5,285 bases of DNA from Gammaproteobacteria bacterium (lineage in GTDB: Bacteria; Pseudomonadota; Gammaproteobacteria; Pseudomonadales; Pseudohongiellaceae): contig DMJN01000155.1 of NCBI GenBank assembly GCA_003451715.1, positions 1 to 5,285 on the forward strand. Direction: 5' to 3'. The position numbers and the translations under genes were made by a program. This document shows, piece after piece, positions 1-5,285 of this stretch; position 1 is the stretch's first letter, and the number at the start of each line of letters is the position of its first letter. Under the pieces are notes generated by a model. That model had not been told where the DNA came from and made no database searches. It was given only the letters and a program-made list of their open reading frames with translations.

Positions 1-390
1 TGTGTCGCTATCTCCACTAAAGCTGCCCTGAAAGAGATGATTGCTCCGGGTATTCTCATCATGGGTACGCCGCTGGTGGCTGGATTCCTGTTCGGTGTCG
101 AAGCGGTGGCGGGAATCCTTGCAGGATCTCTGGTGGCGGGTGGCGTATTAGCTATTGCCTCATCCAACAGCGGTGGTGCCTGGGATAATGCCAAGAAATA
201 TATTGAAGCTGGCAATATGAGTGGTAAAGGATCTGAGGAGCATAAGGCTGCCGTGGTCGGTGACACAGTAGGTGATCCACTCAAGGATACTTCTGGACCG
301 TCCCTGAACATTCTCATCAAGCTCTCGGCGATATTAAGCCTGGTATTCGCACCGTTTTTCGTGCAATTGGGTGGAATTTTAGTAGGTTAG
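1..390 (+). CDS. hppA: Membrane-bound pyrophosphatase (H+ or Na+ translocating), C-terminal part
   Basis: This is the last 129 residues of an integral-membrane pyrophosphatase; the reading frame is open to the left edge. The enzyme hydrolyses pyrophosphate and uses the energy to pump H+ or Na+ out of the cytoplasm. Visible family motifs are [12 protein letters not shown] (codons around 169-204) and the Asp-rich catalytic segment [17 protein letters not shown] (259-309), whose three Asp codons at 262, 274 and 286 belong to the Mg-pyrophosphate binding site. Two hydrophobic helices flank these motifs. The wording [17 protein letters not shown], followed by LVFAPFF, resembles the K+-dependent branch (plant vacuolar type) rather than the K+-independent branch, which typically reads DPYKDTAGPAVN. 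That comparison is from memory. Whether the pumped ion is H+ or Na+ cannot be decided, because the gate residues lie upstream of the window. The C-terminus is complete, ending in TAG. Confidence 0.95.
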   Translation, partial: CVAISTKAALKEMIAPGILIMGTPLVAGFLFGVEAVAGILAGSLVAGGVLAIASSNSGGAWDNAKKYIEAGNMSGKGSEEHKAAVVGDTVGDPLKDTSGPSLNILIKLSAILSLVFAPFFVQLGGILVG

Positions 391-410
391 ACTGGCTGAC
401 CGAATGAAGA

Positions 411-428
411 AGGGGTGCCCCTATTTTT
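411..428 (+). terminator. Short candidate terminator after hppA
   Basis: Twenty bases after the hppA stop, AGGGGTGCCCCT can form a 4-5 bp GC stem with a 2-4 base loop, followed by ATTTTTGT with five consecutive T. This is the arrangement of a small intrinsic terminator on the + strand. On the opposite strand the same stem is followed by TTCTTCATTC, so it might also serve the convergent gene. The stem is short, so its strength is doubtful. Confidence 0.4.
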
Positions 429-435
429 GTGGGTG

Positions 436-460
436 AGGACCCTTGTTCAGAGGGTCTTTA
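436..460 (+). terminator. Second hairpin in the convergent gap, overlapping the stop codon of the minus-strand gene
   Basis: Bases 436-443 (AGGACCCT) pair with 451-458 (AGGGTCTT) as an 8 bp stem with one G-U pair and a 7-base loop, followed on the + strand by TTA. It lies just downstream of the first hairpin and could back it up as a terminator for hppA. Its right arm reaches into the TAA stop of the opposing gene at 458-460. The T-tract is poor in both directions, so this is a plausible secondary structure rather than a confident terminator. Confidence 0.35.
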
Positions 461-991
461 GTCTTCGCGCCGGGTCTCGAAATGGAAAAGCACCCATTCT
501 TCATATTGGGTTTGATTATTGCTGGATAAATCTGTCCAATTTGTTTGTACATTTTCTACACATTGATAAATGCGAAATGAATCGGTGTCTTCGATAATCA
601 GATTTCTCACCGAAGGGTTCAAAGTGTAATTGGAGACTTCAACCAGTTTCCAATTCCCGGCCATGGTACGCTCAATACATTCATTTCCCAACAAGAGATC
701 GATATAGGGAAGTTCGATATCGGCATAGCCGAAGGAAGGTATATCAAGCGCCAGTTGTAGAGACACGGGTTCTGTATCTTCAGTACTTTTCGGGAAGACT
801 ATGGAGTTCAGGCGAATCTCACCTTGAGTCTGATTGAAGGCAACTATTCGCAATCCATCGTCGGTATTCTCTCCCCAGGCAGAGGAATAGATAGCAAACT
901 TAAGCTCGGTTTCTTCTTGTAATTCCGCAGTTTCTTCTGCGGCGACAATGGCGACAGGGAAAAACAGCAGTAACCAGATAAATTTACGCAT
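458..991 (-). CDS. Small exported protein of unknown function
   Basis: A 177-residue protein that I do not recognise. It begins with a clear Sec signal peptide: MRK, a hydrophobic core FIWLLLFFPVAIV (4-16), then VAA followed by EE, which suggests cleavage after Ala18. The mature part of about 159 residues has no further membrane segment. It is acidic, and its alternating hydrophobic stretches (for example LRIVAFN and VSLQLALDI) suggest a mostly beta fold. Its only two cysteines, Cys105 and Cys144, could form a disulfide in the periplasm. There is no lipobox cysteine. The start is well placed: an in-frame TGA lies two codons upstream, and a good promoter sits at 1035-1064. The ribosome binding site is weak (GAAG very close to the ATG). 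The gene converges on hppA and diverges from apbC, so it is probably transcribed alone. An exported product plus a promoter argue for a real gene; the function is open. Confidence 0.8.
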   Translation of the reverse strand: MRKFIWLLLFFPVAIVAAEETAELQEETELKFAIYSSAWGENTDDGLRIVAFNQTQGEIRLNSIVFPKSTEDTEPVSLQLALDIPSFGYADIELPYIDLLLGNECIERTMAGNWKLVEVSNYTLNPSVRNLIIEDTDSFRIYQCVENVQTNWTDLSSNNQTQYEEWVLFHFETRRED

Positions 992-1034
992 GCTTCAATT
1001 TTGACAGAGATCACAATAATTCAATACACCATTT

Positions 1035-1064
1035 ATTCTATCGAGCGAATAGACCTCGTGTCAT
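1035..1064 (-). promoter_or_regulatory. Sigma-70 type promoter for the exported protein gene
   Basis: Read on the minus strand, ATGACA (1059-1064) matches the -35 consensus at five of six positions, and TAGAAT (1035-1040) matches the -10 consensus at five of six. The spacer is 18 bases. Transcription would begin near 1028, giving a leader of about 37 bases before the ATG at 991. This is the best promoter seen in the window. Its -35 box lies inside the inverted repeat 1048-1071. Confidence 0.55.
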
Positions 1065-1069
1065 GTCTA

Positions 1070-1098
1070 TTTTCTTTTCAAATTGAATAAATGATAAT
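1070..1098 (+). promoter_or_regulatory. Weak candidate promoter for apbC
   Basis: GATAAT (1093-1098) matches the -10 consensus at five of six positions. The hexamer 17 bases upstream (TTTTCT, 1070-1075) is a poor -35, matching at three of six. A perfect TTGACA occurs at 1001-1006, but no good -10 follows it at 16-18 bases. If the GATAAT site is used, the apbC leader would be about 60 bases and would contain the imperfect palindrome 1113-1126. Confidence 0.3.
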
Positions 1099-1163
1099 CC
1101 CGGCGACTCTGGCAGGAACGTGCCTGACACTATTTTGGCAGATTAACCAAGACTGATACCAAC

Positions 1164-1985
1164 ATGAATACATTAGATAACATTAAACATATTGTAGCCG
1201 TCGCTTCAGGAAAGGGTGGGGTAGGGAAATCTACCACGGCCGTAAACCTTGCCGTGGCGCTAGCAACTCAGGGTAAGAACGTGGGCTTGCTGGATGCCGA
1301 TATCTATGGTCCCAGCCTGCCATTGATGCTGGGTGTGAAGCCAGGCACCAGGCCGCAGATAAGGGACCAGAAATACATGGTTCCCATATCTGCTCATGGC
1401 GTCGAGTGCAATTCCATGGGCTTTCTGGTGGATGAGAGTACTCCCATGGCATGGAGAGCACCAATGATTACATCTGCGTTCAAGCAGATTCTGACAGATA
1501 CTGCCTGGTCGGAGTTGGACTACCTGATTGTAGATATGCCGCCGGGCACAGGTGATATTCAGCTGAGCCTGGTTCAATCTGTAAGCGTTAGCGGGGCAGT
1601 TATTGTCACTACTCCACAGGACGTAGCGCTGATGGATGCTCGCAAGGGCATCGAATTGTTCAGGAAAGTCGATGTGCCACTGCTGGGTGTGGTTGAGAAC
1701 ATGAGCACTCATGTGTGTTCAAATTGCGGTCATGAAGAGGCCATCTTTGGTACCGGTGGCGGAGAGAGCCTGTCCGAAGATTATGGCACCGAAGTGATTG
1801 GACGCTTACCACTGGATTTGACAATTCGTGAACAGACTGACGTCGGCTATCCTGTGGTAGCATCTAATCCAGCCCACGCAGCAGCACAAGCGTATTCGCA
1901 ACTGGCGGAGAACGTGGATCGAAGAGTGGCGGAACTACACTCGGTGGCGTCGGCCGGACCTACAATAACCATAAGCAATGACTAG
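1164..1985 (+). CDS. apbC: Mrp/ApbC-family iron-sulfur cluster carrier ATPase, short form
   Basis: A 273-residue cytoplasmic P-loop ATPase of the Mrp/ApbC/NBP35 family. Such proteins bind a 4Fe-4S cluster between two subunits and pass it to target enzymes. Visible are the deviant Walker A motif SGKGGVGKST (15-24), LLDADIYGPS (42-51), the Mrp signature around WRAPM (97-101), the switch II motif DYLIVDMPPGTGD (119-131), TTPQDVALMDARKGI (149-163), and the paired cysteines of HVCSNCGHE (Cys185 and Cys188) that hold the cluster. Many proteobacterial ApbC proteins are about 350-370 residues with an N-terminal MIP18/DUF59 domain. This one begins almost directly at the P-loop and lacks that domain. 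The loss is not a start-choice artefact: the frame upstream of 1164 has no start codon before a TGA at 1125-1127. No clear Shine-Dalgarno sequence precedes the ATG. The next gene starts 57 bases downstream on the same strand and may be co-transcribed. Confidence 0.93.
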   Translation: MNTLDNIKHIVAVASGKGGVGKSTTAVNLAVALATQGKNVGLLDADIYGPSLPLMLGVKPGTRPQIRDQKYMVPISAHGVECNSMGFLVDESTPMAWRAPMITSAFKQILTDTAWSELDYLIVDMPPGTGDIQLSLVQSVSVSGAVIVTTPQDVALMDARKGIELFRKVDVPLLGVVENMSTHVCSNCGHEEAIFGTGGGESLSEDYGTEVIGRLPLDLTIREQTDVGYPVVASNPAHAAAQAYSQLAENVDRRVAELHSVASAGPTITISND

Positions 1986-2030
1986 GCTTCATCGCTCAGG
2001 CGACACCCCGGTTGCTTAAGAAGAATAATC

Positions 2031-2037
2031 AGGGAAA
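2031..2037 (+). promoter_or_regulatory. Ribosome binding site that sets a TTG start
   Basis: AGGGAAA lies seven bases (counted from the end of AGGGA) before the TTG at 2043. It supports this codon as the start of the symporter. An ATG four bases further on (2047) is in another frame and reads ATG CTG TAA, so it cannot be the start. The frame upstream of the TTG contains no other ATG, GTG or TTG back to the apbC stop codon, which is in the same frame. Confidence 0.65.
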
Positions 2038-2042
2038 GTGTT

Positions 2043-3713
2043 TTGGATGCTGTAAATGATTTTCTGATCTTTATCGATGGCTATCTTGGCAGTGCAATCT
2101 GGTTTCCCACTTTCCTGCTCTTGGTAGGGATATTCTTTACTCTCTATCTAGGCTTTCCTCAGATTCGGTATTTCAAACATGCCATCGGTGTAACCACCGG
2201 TAAATTCGATAAAGATGGTGCCAGAGGTGATACAACCCACTTTCAGGCATTGTCCACAGCGCTTTCGGGTACCGTTGGCACCGGTAATATTGGTGGAGTT
2301 GCACTGGCTCTGCACCTAGGTGGTCCGGCCGCGTTGTTCTGGATGTGGATGACGGCATTTTTCGGGATGACCAGCAAATTCGTTGAAGTTACCCTGTCCC
2401 ACAAGTATCGCAACCAGACAGCGGATGGCACCATGGCTGGCGGCCCCATGTACTATATGGAGAAGGGCCTCAATGCCAAATGGTTAGCGATCATCTTCGC
2501 CTGTGCCACGGTGCTGAGTTCATTCGGTACGGGTAACCTTCCACAGATAAATAGTATTGCGGCGGGACTGGAGAGTACTTTTTCTCTGGATCCCTTGATT
2601 ACAGCGAGCGTGTTGTCTGTATTACTGGCACTGGTCATCATTGGTGGTATTACTCGCATTGCCAGAGTCGCGGCGGCGATCGTGCCAACTATGGCATTTA
2701 TTTATTTGATCGGTGCCTTCGCCGTGATCATTCCGAACCTCGCAAATGTGATTCCTTCCTTTGTTTCGATTTTCAGTGATGCCTTTACTGGTTCGGCTGC
2801 TACTGGTGGATTTCTTGGTGCGACTTTCGCTTATGCATTCGATCGTGGTGTGAACAGAGGGCTTTACTCGAATGAGGCCGGACAGGGGTCGGCCCCAATT
2901 GCACACGCCTCTGCACGGACCGATGAGCCTGCCGATGAAGGCATGGTTTCGATACTCGAACCCTTCACCGACACTATCGTGATCTGCACAATTACGGGCC
3001 TTGTCATCCTATCTTCCGGTGTATGGATGGAAAAGTTCGACAACGAGTTTCAGCGAGCCGACATGAATTTCGTGGCAGGCATTTATAACGAGTCCACTAC
3101 ATCCGATATTGAGGCATTGTTCTCCTACCTCAATGGCGACGAATCCACCGCTCGCGGCTATTCTGGCCAGATTGATCTGCTGGGGGGTGAGGTTCAGAAC
3201 ACGGATGACTTTACCCTGATTCATGCCAGGTCGTTTGCCGAGAACTCGGTGTACACCCGCGATGGTGAACCGATCAGCAGCAATGTCACTGTAGTGGATG
3301 GACAGTTGGAAGATACCAGCATTGTGGTCGCTGGCGAATCCTTGCTGCATTCGGTGCCCCTTACAACCGAGGCCTTTACGAGGGGATTCTTTGGTGACTA
3401 TGGAAAATATATTGTGTCTGTGGGGCTAATGTTGTTTGCGTTCTCCACGGCAATCGCCTGGTCCTACTACGGTGACCGGGCTATGACCTATCTGTTTGGG
3501 ACCGGCTCAGTGTTACCGTATCGAATTGTCTATGTATTGGCGTTCTTTTATGCGGCTCTCGCCGATACGACCATCGTCTGGAACCTGTCGTTAATTACAA
3601 TTGTTCTGATGACGGTCCCGAACCTGGTTGGTCTGTTGTTTATGCATAGGGAAATGAAACAGACAGTAAAAGAGTACTGGGAGAAAACCGAGCATGGCAA
3701 ACACAAAGCTTAA
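2043..3713 (+). CDS. AGCS-family sodium:alanine/glycine symporter with a large periplasmic insertion
   Basis: A 556-residue inner-membrane protein that imports small amino acids (alanine or glycine in characterised relatives) together with Na+ or H+. Family motifs include GTGNIGG (79-85), the signature [11 protein letters not shown] (93-103) and [16 protein letters not shown] (276-291). About eleven membrane helices can be traced. Positive-inside charges (RYFKH, HKYRN, TRIAR, DRGVNRG, and the C-terminal HREMK and KHKA) place the N-terminus outside and the C-terminus in the cytoplasm. Usual members are about 440-490 residues. The excess lies in one hydrophilic stretch, about 330-450, between the eighth helix (ending SSGVW) and the ninth (starting near YGKYIV). 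This segment has roughly twenty Asp/Glu against about six Lys/Arg and should face the periplasm. The rest of the transporter looks intact. The start is TTG, supported by AGGGAAA upstream and by family alignment at the N-terminus. Exact substrate is not readable from sequence. Confidence 0.94.
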   Translation: MDAVNDFLIFIDGYLGSAIWFPTFLLLVGIFFTLYLGFPQIRYFKHAIGVTTGKFDKDGARGDTTHFQALSTALSGTVGTGNIGGVALALHLGGPAALFWMWMTAFFGMTSKFVEVTLSHKYRNQTADGTMAGGPMYYMEKGLNAKWLAIIFACATVLSSFGTGNLPQINSIAAGLESTFSLDPLITASVLSVLLALVIIGGITRIARVAAAIVPTMAFIYLIGAFAVIIPNLANVIPSFVSIFSDAFTGSAATGGFLGATFAYAFDRGVNRGLYSNEAGQGSAPIAHASARTDEPADEGMVSILEPFTDTIVICTITGLVILSSGVWMEKFDNEFQRADMNFVAGIYNESTTSDIEALFSYLNGDESTARGYSGQIDLLGGEVQNTDDFTLIHARSFAENSVYTRDGEPISSNVTVVDGQLEDTSIVVAGESLLHSVPLTTEAFTRGFFGDYGKYIVSVGLMLFAFSTAIAWSYYGDRAMTYLFGTGSVLPYRIVYVLAFFYAALADTTIVWNLSLITIVLMTVPNLVGLLFMHREMKQTVKEYWEKTEHGKHKA

Positions 3714-3728
3714 TGCTGTTTTAAAACC

Positions 3729-5285
3729 TCAACGTACGACCGCTTCTCCTGGAAGTCTGATGTCTTCTACAATAGCTTGAACATCTTCCGGTGGTTCGGG
3801 TGTAAACTTGGCAACAGAGTAGGCGGCTAGCAGATTTGCCAGTGTTCCAAGTGTCCCTATTCCCTCCGGTGAAATGCCCAGCCACCAGCCCGCTGCATTG
3901 TCAGCAGCGGGATTAATGGTCTTGAAGTAAATAATATATGAGGCGGTAAAAATGAATCCGACCAGCATGCCGGCAATTGCGCCGTGCCTGTTCATGCGTT
4001 TCTGAAAGATGCCCAGCACAATAGCGGGAAAGAATGACGCTGCTGCCAGACCGAAAGCATAGGCGACCACCTGTGCAACATAGGCAGGCGGATTGATTCC
4101 GACGTAGCCGGCAACCAGCACTGCCACGAATATCGCGCACCGGGCATAGAGAAGTTCCTGTTTCTCGGTGATCGATGGCAAGAAGCTGCGTTTCAATAAA
4201 TCATGGGCGACGGAAGTAGAAATGACCAGCAAGAGACCGGCTGCGGTTGATAAGGCAGCTGCGAGTGCGCCTGCCGCTACCAGCGCCACGACCCAGTTTG
4301 GCAAGCCGGCGATTTCAGGATTGGCTAATACCATGATGTCTCGATTGACCTCTAATTCATTGCGCTCGGCATCGCCGAGGTATTGAATCCTCCCGTCATT
4401 ATTCTTGTCGTCGAACGAGATAAGGTTTGTAGTCTCCCATTTGCTGAACCATTCCGGCATTGCCGAATATTCCGCATTGTTCACCGTATTGATCAAATTG
4501 GTCCTGGCGAATGCCGCAACGGCGGGTGCCGTGGTGTACAGTATGGCGATAAAAATCAGGGCGAAACCAGCAGACCGACGCGCATCTCTGACATTGGGAA
4601 CCGTGAAGAAGCGGATGATCACATGGGGCAAACCTGCTGTACCAAACATCAACGCAGCAGTAATGAAAAACACGTCCTGGGTAGTACGCTGCCCTTCGGT
4701 GTAAGTAGCAAAGCCGAGCTGTTCACTTAAACCGTCCAGCCGATCGAGCAAGTAACCCCCTCCGAATGCGTCTGTCAACTCGGCGCCAAATCCGAGTTGG
4801 GGAATAGGAATTCCAGTCATCAGGATGGAGATGAAGATGGCCGGTACCATGAAGGCAAATATAAGCACACAGTACTGGGCGACCTGGGTGTAGGTTATGC
4901 CTTTCATTCCGCCCATTACGGCATAGAAGAAGACGATAGCCATGCCGATGATGACACCCGTTGTTATGTCTACCTCCAGAAATCGGGAGAATACGATGCC
5001 AGCACCCTGCATCTGACCACACACATAAACAAATGAAATGACGATTGCACAAAATACAGCGATCAATCGGGCAGATCTGGAGTAGTAACGATCTCCAATG
5101 AAATCCGGAACAGTAAATTTGCCGAATTTTCTGAGATAAGGGGCTAGCAGCAGCGCAAGCAGTACATATCCTCCAGTCCATCCCATCAGGTAGAACGTGC
5201 CGTCACGACCGAGAAAGGATATTAGCCCCGCCATGGAAATAAACGAGGCCGCCGACATCCAGTCCGCTGCGGTGGCCATGCCGTT
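3729..5285 (-). CDS. SSS-family sodium:solute symporter, VC_2705-type large subunit, N-terminus beyond the window
   Basis: The last 518 residues of an inner-membrane Na+-coupled importer of the solute:sodium symporter family, related to acetate permease ActP. The frame stays open to the right edge, reading NG before MATAADWMSAASF. That Met is internal: in relatives the segment is the helix with the conserved MSAASF motif, after an N-terminal stretch of some tens of residues. Visible features are MSAASFISMAGLI, the KFTVPDFIGDRY segment, MGGMKGITYTQVAQY, the cytoplasmic FFTVPNVRDARRS, and LSTAAGLLLVISTS, whose Ser-Thr pair (codons 4245-4250) corresponds to the Na+ site Ser340/Thr341 of PutP. 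The long loop before that helix contains DKNNDGRI (4386-4409), resembling a calcium-binding loop. Loop and C-terminal tail (TPEPPEDVQAIVEDIRLP) fit the VC_2705 subfamily from memory. Substrate unknown; acetate or another short organic acid is a guess. Its upstream region and promoter lie outside the window. Confidence 0.94.
   Translation of the reverse strand, partial: NGMATAADWMSAASFISMAGLISFLGRDGTFYLMGWTGGYVLLALLLAPYLRKFGKFTVPDFIGDRYYSRSARLIAVFCAIVISFVYVCGQMQGAGIVFSRFLEVDITTGVIIGMAIVFFYAVMGGMKGITYTQVAQYCVLIFAFMVPAIFISILMTGIPIPQLGFGAELTDAFGGGYLLDRLDGLSEQLGFATYTEGQRTTQDVFFITAALMFGTAGLPHVIIRFFTVPNVRDARRSAGFALIFIAILYTTAPAVAAFARTNLINTVNNAEYSAMPEWFSKWETTNLISFDDKNNDGRIQYLGDAERNELEVNRDIMVLANPEIAGLPNWVVALVAAGALAAALSTAAGLLLVISTSVAHDLLKRSFLPSITEKQELLYARCAIFVAVLVAGYVGINPPAYVAQVVAYAFGLAAASFFPAIVLGIFQKRMNRHGAIAGMLVGFIFTASYIIYFKTINPAADNAAGWWLGISPEGIGTLGTLANLLAAYSVAKFTPEPPEDVQAIVEDIRLPGEAVVR

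Larger units (their letters stand above)
992..1163. other. Divergent intergenic region with inverted repeats
   Basis: This AT-rich 172-base spacer lies between two genes that point away from each other. Exact inverted repeats are visible. AATAGAC (1048-1054) pairs with GTCTATT (1065-1071). ATTTATTC (1031-1038) pairs with GAATAAAT (1085-1092). ATTCAAT (1019-1025) pairs with ATTGAAT (1082-1088). Nearer apbC there is an imperfect 14-base palindrome, CAGGAACGTGCCTG (1113-1126), with six of seven pairs matching. The first repeat covers the -35 element of the minus-strand promoter, a position typical of an operator. Some AT-rich repeats are expected by chance. No known riboswitch or small RNA was recognised. 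Confidence 0.5.

Noticed and set aside
415..597. Short + strand open frame
   Set aside because: It lies mostly over the 3' part of the exported-protein gene, has no ribosome binding site, and its product resembles no protein.
1001..1006. Perfect TTGACA as the -35 of a + strand promoter
   Set aside because: No hexamer at 16-18 bases downstream matches the -10 consensus at more than three positions, and it would give a very long leader for apbC.
1110..1125. Possible sigma-54 promoter, TGGCAGGAACGTGCCT
   Set aside because: The GG and GC elements are separated by 9 bases instead of the required 10, and the -12 part reads GTGC rather than TTGC. Sigma-54 spacing is strict.
1998..2017. Hairpin between apbC and the AGCS gene
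   Set aside because: The core is five base pairs including one G-U, with a weak extension, and no T-run follows. It is not a credible terminator, so co-transcription remains possible.
3009..3350. 113-codon minus-strand open frame opposite the AGCS insertion
   Set aside because: The sense strand there continues the symporter frame without a break. The antisense product has no recognisable features or start signals.
4723..5181. 152-codon minus-strand open frame
   Set aside because: It lies within the SSS symporter gene in another frame, and its Cys/His/Arg-rich product is typical of an out-of-frame shadow.
5277..5279. ATG at the right edge as the true start of the SSS symporter
   Set aside because: The frame remains open to the edge, and MATAADWMSAASF corresponds to an internal helix in this family, so the real start lies outside.

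Overview
The window looks like an ordinary chromosomal segment of a marine-type gammaproteobacterium. This is inferred from gene types, not from a marker gene. The clues are a membrane pyrophosphatase, a short Mrp/ApbC protein, an AGCS amino-acid:sodium symporter and a large SSS-family sodium:solute symporter of the VC_2705 kind, all with roughly balanced base composition by eye. No rRNA, tRNA, CRISPR array, insertion sequence or phage gene was seen.

Layout. Positions 1-390 (+) hold the C-terminal end of a membrane-bound pyrophosphatase (hppA), whose start lies left of the window. A short gap with two hairpins (about 411-460) follows. It separates hppA from a convergent gene, 458-991 (-), encoding a small exported protein of unknown function. 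A divergent intergenic region (992-1163) carries a good promoter for the unknown gene and several nested inverted repeats. It leads to apbC/mrp (1164-1985, +), an iron-sulfur cluster carrier ATPase without the usual N-terminal MIP18/DUF59 domain. After 57 bases comes an AGCS-family sodium:alanine/glycine symporter (2043-3713, +), with a TTG start and an unusually large acidic periplasmic loop. It converges, with only 15 bases between, on an SSS-family sodium:solute symporter (3729 to the right edge, -) whose N-terminus is cut off by the window.

How the parts may relate. Three of the five genes are ion-coupled membrane proteins: a pyrophosphate-driven H+ or Na+ pump and two Na+-driven importers. 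This fits a cell living on sodium energetics, but they sit in three separate transcription units and nothing shows joint regulation. apbC and the AGCS symporter may be co-transcribed, though no functional link is obvious. I found no clearly new multi-gene system. The points most worth a second look are the acidic insertion in the AGCS symporter, an EF-hand-like loop in the SSS symporter, the unknown exported protein, and the dyad-rich divergent promoter region.
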